Shown here piece after piece: positions 51,501 through 62,100 of a stretch of DNA of 64,000 nt. Positions within the stretch are counted from its first letter, which is position 1; every line of letters starts with the position of its first letter. The DNA comes from Trochalopteron elliotii (Eukaryota; Chordata; Aves; Passeriformes; Leiothrichidae). The notes below the pieces were generated by a model that saw nothing but the letters and a program-made list of their open reading frames with translations, made no database searches and was not told the DNA's origin. The stretch covers positions 62,001 to 126,000 of the forward strand of contig JANPWX010000029.1 of the NCBI GenBank assembly GCA_024734555.1. Reading direction: 5' to 3'. Both the position numbers and the translations under genes were made by a program.

Positions 51501-54453
51501 GGAAAAACTGATAAAACACTTCTTTTTGAAAGAAGTAATCATTCTCTTAAAGTAGCCAAGTTATTTTTCTCAAGCAGAAATCAAGCATCTGATTTTGATG
51601 TTCTTGCTGCATTATAGATTGGGAAAAACTAACAAATGAATGAACCATGTTTTCCTAGTCTATGAGAATTTTCATTCTTCATCTGGGAATAAAAATAATT
51701 CTGTAGATGTGCACAGTTTAAACAAACAGATTTAGCAGCCTCAAGAGCATGATTTCTTTGTAGTAGTAAATAAGAAAAATTATATATACAATGATTTAGA
51801 ACAAAAACGTATCATGTACAGAACACATTAATCCTGCCAAATGTGAGTATACACTGATGAAATTATATTTGCAAGCATATTGGTCCATGAAATGTGCTGT
51901 TTCACAGCTGATTTGAAGAAGACCTGTTTAATTCCATTCCAATACACATACATTCAAGTACTAGAACACAGTTATGGAAAAGTACCCTTTCAAAATTTCT
52001 AATGTGTCTTTCTCTTTGGTATTTAGTGTTGACTGTGCACATGGTATTTCTTCCTTTCTCACTGCTAAATAGACAATATATACAATTACAAATTACATGC
52101 AGGTAAATATCCAAAACAAGATGCAAGTAGGTTGAATGGTCATGGGTAATAATCATATTTACGAAGAATAGAATTCAACTTATCCCACTGAAAGTGTGAA
52201 TTATGTAAAAAGGGTTCCCTTGTTCATTCATGTAGAGATTCTGTCATCACCCCAGAGAGGAGCCTAGCATTGTCCACCTTCTCTCCACCCCAGGAGTGAG
52301 AGGGGGAGAACTCCGGCATTCTCCTTTCCCCTTCTGCTGTAAGCAGAGTCTGGCTTCCTGGGATGGTTTCAAAGTGCTTTTACACTTAGAGATTCAGCAC
52401 AAAGCAAGTGTGGGGAGGAAGCTGTAGTTTGAATACAAGGTTTAGATCTAAGCTCTTAGTGTAAACCGTGTGAAATACTGCACACAAGGCTGATATATGT
52501 GAACATATATTAATAAATGACTCCTCACAATTGTCCTTCTTCATAACTCCTGTGGAGCAGAACTTCTAGGCATTAATAAAACTGTTCAGAAAAAAATCCT
52601 CATTAATATATTCCTCAGAAAGTACCTTAGCCTGGTGATTTCTTCACATAAGGCTTTAGTGTGAAGGAACTGGGCCCTCTAGGTAATGTTACAGGGTGAG
52701 GAAGCTTAATCAGGTCAGGAGCAGGGAGATGGGGAATGCAGTTTGCTCCAAGAGTTCTACGATAACGGAATCTTAGATGTTTACAGCACAAAATAGCATT
52801 TGGTAAGTCTGTTCCTGGCAGGAGCTTGTAAATCTAAGCACAGTGAGAGAGCTCTTAGCCAACAACTTGTTTTCTTTACTGTTTTAGCACAAGATCAAAG
52901 CACATAAGCAAACAGAGTATTTTGGGGTTGTGTTTCAGTTGTATTTAGGCTACCAGAATTTTTTAAGTCAAATACTTGGAAAGTGATAGCTTTGAATAGA
53001 AACCTGGTGATACAGATTGAATCATATCTGTAAAAATGTTCACTTTGTGTTAAATCCTGAAATACCACTGTATGCCTGTCTTGGGAAATATTCCCCAATT
53101 TAATCGCTAAGCTTTAAAATAATTCTTTAAAAATAATTTCCCAAGCAGCACAAGATTTTGTCTTTTTTAATAACTGGAGTAGGTTGAATAATCTAGGAAG
53201 GTGGCTTCAGCTTGAAGGGTTTCTTGAAAGAATTACTATTTTCAACCTATTTAGTCTTTTTTTTTTCTTCTTTTATTCTGACAGTTTAAGTGAATCATCT
53301 TCCAAATAAACAGGACTGAAACAATGCTTAAAAAATACTTTTGTGGTTAAATAATTAAATATACCTTAGAGTCCTACTTCTAAATTCTGTGGCATCCATA
53401 TCCTGCACAATCATAGGCAGTATTTCTGACTCCATGCAATATTTACCAGGGAAAGGTAGCAGTGAGATTCAATATTAAGATGGAATATTTTTTAATACTA
53501 TAACAAATAGCTAAATTTAGGTTACATTTGGCAAAATAAGACAGAACTATATTTGGATACACTGTGCACTATATTTTGAGTACATCTACTTGGTACAGAC
53601 ACGAGTGTATGTATTTGCGCCGACGCAATAATGGTGTTGGACTTGGTTTACAAAACTCTTTGAAAGGTCCAGTTTTCATGTGGATTCAGTCAATAATAAT
53701 CTCTAAACTATCATTTTAGTCTAGCACTTATCTAGTGCAGTTTTTGTTCAGCCCACCTCCATACCACTCCTTCACAGACTCACTGTATTTTGAGCACATG
53801 AATTAAAAGAGAACTAGGTGTCTGGGTATTCTAAATGAAATCCTCCCATGCACAACAGTAATAAATGTATAAAACCATGACCTACCTTTCTCCTAGAAGT
53901 GTACCAAGATTAATTTTTGGTTTTCCATGTTTTAATATACATTTGTACACCTATTGATGACTGGAAAATGTGTTAGAAGATAGACCATGGGAGAAAAAGA
54001 GAGGTTATATCAGATCCTGGAATTCCATCAAAGAAATGCTTTATAGTGGATGATATTTTCCTCAGGAATTCAGTGTTAAGATATTTACCCAGGGCTAAAA
54101 TATGCTAGGAGAATCTTTGAAGAAAGCAAAATGTTATCAATGTTATAATTACTGTTATAAAATATATATTTATATATAGCTTTATACAAGCTATTTTTAA
54201 AAATATGTGGATTCATGCAGTTAGAGTCTTTTTATTTATAACTAGAATATTTTATTTCAGAATAGGAATAATCTGAAACAGTAGTTAATGTATTTTTCTA
54301 AGCATCAAAACATTACTTGATATGTAATAAATAGTTTCATAAAGCACAATTATAGAAAATTTAACTACCTAGATGTTTCCTTCTTATGCCTTTAAGAAAG
54401 CATCCTCAACATGACCCATATAAACCAGTTACCTCTACCCAAATCATGTGCCA

Positions 54454-54490
54454 TATGAGAGTGAAATTAGCATATGAGAGTGAAATTATT
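54454..54490. repeat. Short tandem duplication
   Basis: The 17-base string ATATGAGAGTGAAATTA occurs twice, separated by only three bases (GC and C). It looks like a recent local slippage duplication. Confidence 0.85.
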
Positions 54491-56290
54491 TTTGGTGGTT
54501 TGCTTGTTTGTTTTTATCTAAAGCAACACAAGGAACAACAAGCTGAAACAGAAAGAACTTCCAGATAGGAACATGTGATAAAAGACAATCTGGCAAGATA
54601 TTGACATTGAGGGTCCTTTTTTCACTTTATGCATCTTTTGTAGCACCTACTTTTGCATTTGCTTTTTTACATCTATCTTTTTCTTCTTCCTTTCTGATGT
54701 GTGATCTAATATTTGATACACAGAAAATAAATAATTCTAAGGTAAGGAAAAGCCATGTTTTCCTTGGGCTTAAGGATACAGACACATAGGGAAATCATAG
54801 GAGCTGAGAACCCTTTTGGAAATGAACAAGGTGTCTGCCAAATTGACTAAGATACTCTTAAAATATTCTAGTCTGATACAGAATGTATCTTTTTGGAACA
54901 ACAACTTCTGTGTTTAATTATTCTTCATAAGATTTTTTTTCAAAAACTTGAAATTATTTGTTGTGAAGACACCACATTTGTGCCCAGGGACAAGTTACTG
55001 TGTGGGATTGGTTTATCACAAAAAAGGTGTCGGGAAAGCATTTCACACTAGGCAGTGTCCTCATGTAAATTTGATCCTTTGTGATAATTTATTATGATGG
55101 AATCCTAAAGCATCAGTGTCTGATAGAGCTTGTGGGCACAGAAAGAAGAACACTGTGCTTCAAAGACAACGTGTGTTCAGAGAGAAAACAGCCGGGCACA
55201 TTTTGGTTTTCTATGGCAGCTCTTTCTGCTACAGATAAACAAAGTTTTTCCTAACAGAGGTTATCAGCATAATATCATAATACTGAAATTCTTTAAGCAT
55301 AAAATGTGGGTTTACTCTCCCTTCCTTCAGACTGAGGTTGCAAAGAACTGCAAGGACAAATTTACATTTAAAATTACTTGGAGCCAAAATTGGTATTGCT
55401 TGATTATTGGTGGATAGGTTTCATGTATTGGGGGTCAAGTATTTTAACATTGAAATGATCTTCTCTAGGAGCACTCAAAAACCTGACTTGGCCATTGTGT
55501 GGTCTGTATCAGAGGCCAAAGATCCTAATTCCCAGCACCTAAGTCAATGCCTAAATGTCAATTGCAGGCAGCTGAAATAAAAATTAAAGCCAATGCATCT
55601 GGGATGGAAAATTGATCATAATATGGTGATGCAAGTTTTAATATGCAAAAAAAAAATCTACAGAATCTTCAGAGTATGCTTGTCTATCCAAACCCCCTGG
55701 TCTCCAATTAACAATGTGAATAGAAGGTAGAGCTAAGAAAGTACCTTACAGAAATAATATTATCAATGGTCTCTACACCTTAATAGCCTCTAAGCAATCA
55801 AGGATTAGTATTAGAGTATTCAGGTTTTTTTGCATATCATCTATGTGATGGGAAGCCTGGAAAACTCTCTCAAGCTTTGACACCCACAGGTTTTTCTTCT
55901 ATTGCAGACCCCTTGCCTCTCTCAGCAAGAATAATGAGCTGACCCTCTGGAATAAAAGTGTGCAAGAATTTTGTAGGAAGTCCAGGAGCTCTTTTCAGAC
56001 AAGAAGATTTTGCTAATGGAACAAATTTTCAGTAAAAAAAGTGCAGAGTAAAGCTGCTGTGCTTGTGCAGGCACAGTTGCTGTAGCCAAGACAATAAATA
56101 ACTGTTTGCACAGTTCAACCTCTCAGCTATCAACAATTTTGATTCCCTCACCAAAATATACAGAGCATTTTCATCTTTCAAAGGCATGTTGTGACAACTG
56201 ATGAGAGAGATTACAGCAATAAAATCACAGAAGTGTCGTGTTTACAGGTAATGAATTGAACCATGAGCAAATGTGGATATTTGAACATGC

Positions 56291-56360
56291 ATACATATAT
56301 ATACCTATATATATAAGGTATATATACTATATCTTATATTTTATATTATATATATATATA
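56291..56360. repeat. AT-rich simple repeat with an inverted repeat
   Basis: TA-rich sequence that includes perfect 11-base arms (56,296-56,306 and 56,316-56,326, sequence TATATATACCT and its complement) around a nine-base loop. It can form a hairpin or cruciform. There is no sign that it is transcribed. Confidence 0.8.
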
Positions 56361-58094
56361 AACACTGAGATGAAGAGAGATATGAGGAAAGTATTTAAAT
56401 ATTTTATAGCTTTTTATCAGTGAAGAGGCTGTTTTTCACAAGTTGGTGGAATAACTCAATTAACAATAAGACCATTGACTGGAAATATTAAGTAACAGGT
56501 TTGCAACCCGTTACTTTGTTTGTAAACACTGATAAAAATGCAGTAACTGTGTTAGATATTGACTCCAATAATCATCTAACTATCCCAGAACCAAGATGTA
56601 TTAAATTCAACTAATAAGATTGATCTATTGATTATTGTTAAAGTTAAATGCATTGTGTTTGGAAACAGAAAAAATTAACTTGATGGCTGAAGGCTGGATC
56701 TATGTTTTTAGAGACTCTGAGAAAGGAACTACTGTAGCTTAATTCTGATGGATAAATTTCATTCTGCATTTGGACATTGGGAACTAACAGATTGTCCAGG
56801 GTATTAGAAGATTTGAGCGGAATCCAAGTGTCAAATTTGGTTCAGACTAGACTAAGTCCAGTGGAAAATTTTGATGCTTTTATTTCCTTGGGAACATTTT
56901 ACTTTCTTGTCATTTAAGTTTTTCTTTAGGATAATTATTTATTTCTCCCTTAAGTTTTAGAAAAGTGGGCTTTGGACTGAAAAAAAAATGTTCCTGGATT
57001 AAGTTTGCCCAGTCTCCCAGTTCATAAATGTCACTAGGTATACTTGTTATTGTCTATATTTACTTTAATCTAGACAGAAAAAATAGGGGAGGTAAAAAAA
57101 AATGTTATTGTAGGTCGTAGTCGAAGTACCTAGTTTAGAGTGAAGTGCTCTTACTTTAGGAAATCATGACATTCCCTGAATTTTTTACTCCACTAGTAGT
57201 TGCTAAATTGCATTTTTGGATAATGGAACTTGAGATTCTGGTTCCAAAATCTGGCAGTGTTCATCTTCCATAGTCCTCTAGTGTTTCCCCTCTGTCCAGG
57301 AAGTGTTTCCTGTGTCTGTGTAGCCTCATTTTATTAGGGGGAGGGGAGATAAAAACCTTGCATATTCCCCCTAATCCTATCACACACTAAATCACCTCAT
57401 TCATACAGACTCCGCCAATGCTGCTTTCCCCATTTCCTGGGTTACTTAGCAACAACCATCCCTCCCTTTTCCACTCCCCCATCCAACCTTTCATTTTTTT
57501 CCCCTCTTTGCAATCACGATTTCCACGCTGTTTAGAAAAATGAGGATGCTCAGCAGCATAGGGCAAGCTTTTCCTTCCAACCTCCTTTTTTATGCCTGCC
57601 AAATCCTTCCCAGCTCCAAAATGAAAATCCAGACTGCCTGCATATGTGTAATCAAAGGTTAAAAAGCACTCTGGCTGACACCACGCATGTGTTAATCTGT
57701 GCTGCAGCAGAGTGCATCATTTCCACTTTGACCTCAGAGTTAATCTGCATTCAGGCAGCAGCTCCATTGCTTTATTCTTTCTTTCTTTTTTTTTTTGTTT
57801 TTTTCCCCCTCTCTCATTTACTCTTTGTTGCTTTATTGGATTTTGCTGCATGTGTGTCAGTAGTTCCGTAAATGTGTATGTGCTCCTTTCCTTGACTATT
57901 TTTATTCAGTGTCTGTGATTTTCGCTTTTTGTTTGGGTTTCATTTTTTTTTCCTTTTCTCCCAATTATATTATTTCCCTAGATTTGGAAGCTGCTGCCTG
58001 CTGCCTGAGCTGACGTTTTCTGATTATATCTGCAAAGGGCTTGTGTAGATCTAATTTCTCTCCCCCTGCATATTAATTCCTGCAGCTGGGCGCA

Positions 58095-58124
58095 ATGTCT
58101 CATCCCACTGACGGGACCTGGTAG
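58095..58124 (+). CDS. Upstream ORF of 9 codons in the 5' UTR
   Basis: ATG in the context CGCAATGT opens a nine-residue frame (MSHPTDGTW) that ends at TAG, 124 bases before the main ATG. If transcription starts upstream of it, it could reduce translation of the main frame and allow reinitiation. Its use is inference. Confidence 0.3.
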   Translation: MSHPTDGTW

Positions 58125-58213
58125 GGAGGAGGGAGAACTACTACCGAAAAAAAAAAAAAATTAAAGAGGGGGACGGATCCATCTGCAACCAAGAGGAAAG
58201 GGGGAAAAAAAGC

Positions 58214-58237
58214 GGGGGGGGGGGGGGGGGGGGGGGG
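58214..58237 (+). repeat. Run of 24 G just upstream of the start codon
   Basis: An uninterrupted G run ends eleven bases before the ATG and follows an A-rich stretch (GGGGAAAAAAAGC). In the mRNA it could form a G-quadruplex. It is also a classic place for length polymorphism or assembly error, so the exact count should not be trusted. Confidence 0.85.
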
Positions 58238-58248
58238 CTGGAATAGAG

Positions 58249-58355
58249 ATGATTCCTCCAAATCCAACAAGCCTGGGGAGCACTGCATCCTTGAATCCTG
58301 CATTTTCTCTCAAAATGATGGTGTGGGCACTTCTGTTCCTCTCTCTTATCCAGCG
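58249..58355 (+). CDS. First coding exon of a GABA-A receptor gamma-type subunit (partial)
   Basis: The gene should encode a subunit of the pentameric GABA-gated chloride channel at neuronal synapses; this exon supplies the N-terminal leader and signal peptide. The exon is 107 nt (35 codons plus 2 nt) and ends CAGCG|GTAAGA, a strong donor. The frame has residues P4, N5, S8, G10, S11, P17, F19, S20, K22, M23, V25, W26, L28, L29, L31, S32 and L33 in the same ungapped positions as the gamma2 leader as I recall it. A hydrophobic core (about V25-I34) follows Lys22. Avian gamma2 is nearly identical to mammalian gamma2, so these differences point to a paralogue: gamma1, gamma3 or the bird-retained gamma4. 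The ATG has G at -3. A second ATG pair at codons 23-24 could also start a short signal peptide. The ligand-binding and membrane domains lie in later exons outside the window. The start is chosen because it is first in frame and aligns with gamma2 Met1. Confidence 0.78.
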
Positions 58356-58860
58356 GTAAGATGTGCTTTCTGATTCTGTTGGGGAGGGTGGGGGGAGAGG
58401 GAGGGCTGGGGAGGGGGGGGCAATGAAGAATCTGCGAATTTGCTGAGCTGTCGTGAGAATGCCAGAGGTTTGGATAGTGGCATTGCATTCATCTATCTCT
58501 AGCAGCTTAGAATGTTTTATTTCTCTTACAATTGTTGTCGCTCTGACATGGGCAGGGAGGGTGAGCGGCGGGTGTGTGTGATGGTGGTACATGCCGGGGT
58601 GTCCATACAATTTGGTGCCATATTAACGAAGCCTTTTATCTCGGAATTAATTGCTTGCTCCGGTGCATGGAGTCGTAGGGCAGCTGTGTTTTGCGGACAG
58701 GAATGTCCTTGCATCCCTGCTTGTTTCCCCGGAGCGGGCAGCAGCCCCATCATGGCTGTGCGGGGCTGCGCGGCGGCGAGTGCGGGCAGGGCTAGCACCA
58801 AGGACAGGGACGCGGGTCCCGAGCAGCTCCCCCCGGCTCCGCACAGCTCCCCCGCGCTTC
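58356..58860 (+). other. Start of intron 1, G-rich then CpG-rich
   Basis: The donor GTAAGA is followed from about 58,378 to 58,430 by G-rich sequence with many runs of 3-8 G, able to form G-quadruplexes. From about 58,540 CpG density rises, marking the downstream half of a CpG island around the gene start. The overlapping open frames on both strands (for example 58,512-59,198 on + and Pro-rich ones on -) are products of GC-rich sequence and repeats. Confidence 0.6.
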
Positions 58861-59125
58861 TCACAGCCCTGCCGGGTCCCTCACAGCCCTCCGGGCCTCT
58901 CATAGCCCTGCCGGGTCCCTCACAGCCCCCCGGGCCTCTCACAGCCCTGCCGAGTCCCTCACAGCCCTGCCGAGTCCCTCACAGCCCGGCCGGGTCCCTC
59001 CCAGCCCCCCGGGCCTCTCACAGCCCTGTCGAGTCCCTCACAGCGCCCCGGGTCCCTCACAGCCCTGCCGGGTCCCTCACAGCCCCCCGGGCCTCTCACA
59101 GCCCTGCCCGGTCCCTCACGGCCCC
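58861..59125. repeat. CpG-rich minisatellite, about 13 copies of a 20/19-bp unit
   Basis: Units begin TCACAGCCC and come in two forms: a 20-base form ending TGCCGGGTCCC or TGCCGAGTCCC, and a 19-base form ending CCCGGGCCTC. They often alternate, which suggests that a 39-base dimer was amplified. Copies start at 58,861, 58,881, 58,900, 58,920, 58,939, 58,959, 58,979, 58,999, 59,018, 59,038, 59,057, 59,077 and 59,096. Each copy carries one or two CpGs. It accounts for the long repetitive open frame on both strands, which is not a gene. Confidence 0.92.
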
Positions 59126-62100
59126 CGGCCCCGCAGATCCCTCCCGTGCGGGTGGCCGCGGCTGCCCGGGGGATGCGATAGTTTTCGGGTTCGCATGAAC
59201 TGAATGTCTCCAGCAGCATCTCCCCGCACGTTCTGTTGGCAGACACCCCGTGCATGCTGCATATGTGCATCATGGACCTAAATAGAAAGGGGTAAAAATC
59301 CCGACAGCACAGGAAGCAGGAGTTCATATGTGGAGGGCGGGAGAATTGCTGCAGTGCCAAGCTTTGCGCTGGAGCAGACATTCCTGCAAAAATGTGCGGA
59401 CTGTGCATTTAACAGGTTAGGTGGGGCAATAATCTGCACGGCAAAGTGTGTGTGGCCTTTCAAGTGGCGACAGACCGCTCCCCACAGCTCCATAAGCCTT
59501 GTTGTCACTAATACCTTCGGGAAGTTAGTGCCCACTCTCTTTGCTGCTGCTAGTGCTGGACTCACACAGGCTCCTCAAATTTACCTTCTTGCTCCTTCCT
59601 TCCTTTTACCTGGATACTACCATACCAAAAAGTGGGTTCCTTCTGTTTGTTTGGGTTTTTAAAATGTTTTCTTTAATTTTTTTTTTTAATTTAAGAAAAA
59701 TCAGACTTCATACCTGCAATGATATAGGATCTTAGTGCTAAGCCAAATAGAAGGCCAAAATGATTGGCTGAGGAAATGAAAAGTTGCTAGGTTTTCAAGT
59801 AACTTTTTTTTCACACAAAAAGAGCTTTGTAAAAAATTCCTGTGAGAAGAAACTAAAAATGGTTAAAAATTCAGTAGAAAATGAGATAAAACTCGATGAG
59901 CCTACCATGAGGGTGGTTTGGTGTTGGGAGTGAGACAGGTGTGAGGTATTTTTGACCCTTGTAGAACCAGTTATGGTTACTACCTGAATACAGGAATGGA
60001 AAATTCAATTTTGACAGGATTTTATGGCACAGGCTTTCATATTATTTTGACAAAAAACTTCCACTAAAATAATCCCAGATACTTATTTTAGCAGACTTCC
60101 CTCTTTTCACTCATCTTTCAGAAAAGCATCACCAGAGAGGAATTTTGCCAAAATTATTTCATAAGCTTTAAGAGAAACTCTTCATAATGCAACTTAAAAT
60201 TTTATCTCAGCAAAAAGTTCTGTATTCTGTTTACAGCTATCTAATAGCCAAGATGGTTTCCTCTGACAGCCTCCTGACCTCATAATTTTAAAGAATAAAT
60301 CATAGACTGAGAAATAATACCTACAAGTAAAGGGAAAATTATTCTTAGTGTTTTACAGAAACATTTTAAAGGAGTGAATATGCGTATATGATTTTAATTC
60401 TGGCAATCAGGACATTTTCCTCTTCCCATTGTGGAAGAAGCCTTGTTATTAGTTTTGGAAACTCAAGGACCAAGATAGAGGTATAAAAGTTGAACTTAGA
60501 TACCATTTATTTATAGTCAAGATGAAAGGTTTTCTTTGTTAAAAATTCATCAAACACTTCAGAAGGAGGGGAATATCATTGTATTGTGTATCACTTTTCT
60601 TGGACACTGAAATTCTCAAGGTCCAACTGAACACTAGAAAAGGTGCTCCACGTTAAACATCTGAATAAATGTGTTGACATCAATTTGAATGCACACAGAA
60701 GTTTAAATATTTGCAGAATGTGATCTAAGTAATTGAACACATTTGATTACTATTACTGTGCAGAAGTTTGAGCCCTATTAATACAAAAAATACTATGTAG
60801 AGAAATTTATTTTTGCAAAACCATTAATATTTAGAAGACTGAAGAAAAAAGAGGAAAGTTAAGACACCACTCAGGCATTAGTGAAAGTAGCTAAAATTCT
60901 AGCATTTACTTCAGTAAATCATGAATGATATCAGCAAAAATGTCATTTTACAACACTGTGGTATTTTACCTTTACAGAATTTGTATCAGTTTTATTAAAT
61001 TCACAAAGTACATCCTTAGAGCTGGGCACACTAAAGTTTTAGGAAGTCCTTTCTTCCAGTTGCTTTCTTGACATTCATAACTGGTCTGCAAACTTCTTCC
61101 ATAAAGCTCCTTCCTCATCTTACCCCTCAGATTAGTGTAACAGCAGTGTGCAGTCCAGCACATGGACTTGGACCTGTGTTCAGTGGAAACTAGTCAGATC
61201 AAGCTCCCAATTTCTGAAAATTGTACATAAAAATACCTTTGGATCAAGAGATAATTTAAAGTTATTAAGAAAAATATATTTGTACACCTGATGTGGTTTA
61301 ATTGGAGCTAATTATTTGATTGTCCTTATTGAACATACAACATGTATTTAAAACATTACATGTAATAGAACTCACCAGCAAAGTTTCAAAATCATTTAGA
61401 GCTGTACCTCTGCCCACTATTTATGTGTGTGGCTTATCAGTTATTTTTGCAGACCTTTAACAAATTGCCAGCAAAAGCTACATAGTACAGTGGAAATTAA
61501 TGTTCAGATGGGAAATGGGGGACTTTTTTTTTCACTTGTTTGTGCCGAAGTAGTTTAATGGCAATGTTTTTATGCTGCAGCTACATGCCTAAAATTGAAG
61601 ACTGTCAAGACTGATCAAAATACCCCCATAAATAAAGCAATCATTTTAGCATCAAAATAGTCTGGTGCCTAAGAGAGTACATGTATTTTTATTACTAAAT
61701 TAATGAACATGGGTGTAAATAAAATTCTTTTGCTCTTGTAAAGTGATGCAATATAATAAAAAGGACTAAAAGAATATCCTTCAGATGGACAGTCACTTAG
61801 AATGACTCTAAAACTTGCTAATGTCAGTTTGCTGTCAATCCTGCAGCTATAGTCATTCATACACTTCCAATATTTTCACACAGTGTATAACACTAAGCCA
61901 GAGGTCCCATTACTGGAATAAGGAGTTGCTCAGCAAGAGGCAATTGCTCACCTCACAAGGATTGGTTCCCTTTAAAGAAGTGTCATGATAGAAGATATGG
62001 ATCTAAGTGCTATTAAAACATGACTTTATCCTTATCTATGATACCATGAAACTGAATATTTTATATACTCCAGGGTTTGTATCAGCAGAGCTAAAGCTGT

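Larger units (their letters stand above)
48504..57200. other. AT-rich intergenic DNA, no gene seen
   Basis: About 8.7 kb without a recognisable exon. Small items are a T run at 49,381-49,394, a direct repeat at 54,454-54,490 and the AT-rich palindromic stretch at 56,291-56,360. Open frames at 50,961-51,305 and 51,324-51,617 are the longest, and I recognise neither. Confidence 0.5.
57201..58248 (+). promoter_or_regulatory. Promoter and 5' UTR region of the gamma-subunit gene
   Basis: This kilobase precedes the first coding exon. It becomes pyrimidine-rich (57,460-57,960) and then GC-richer. A CRE-like TGACG is at 58,011-58,015, and a small upstream ORF begins at 58,095. The frame of the main ATG is closed by a TAA at 58,162-58,164, so the ATG at 58,249 is the first in its frame. 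A run of about 14 A (58,147-58,160) and a run of 24 G (58,214-58,237) lie in what should be the 5' UTR. I see no good TATA box, so transcription probably starts at several sites, as in many neuronal receptor genes. The start sites and any upstream non-coding exon cannot be fixed from sequence alone. Confidence 0.5.

Noticed and set aside
53633..53690. GTTGGACTTGGT...GAAAGGTCC as a CR1 tail
   Set aside because: Only a few words match the CR1 3' UTR and the rest does not align.
58249..58355. Assignment of the exon to GABRG2 itself
   Set aside because: Avian and mammalian gamma2 leaders are nearly identical to each other as I recall, while this exon differs at about half of its positions.
58100..58610. 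Proline-rich minus-strand frames
   Set aside because: The proline runs are the reverse complement of the G runs around the receptor exon; there is no independent coding signal.
58512..59198. 228-codon open frame on the + strand
   Set aside because: It is created by the CpG-rich 20/19-bp minisatellite. The translated product is a Ser/Pro/Leu repeat, and the reverse strand is equally open.
59330..59662. 110-codon frame as a second gamma-subunit exon
   Set aside because: It has neither the acidic linker nor the NKTWVL/LRPDIG signatures expected there.
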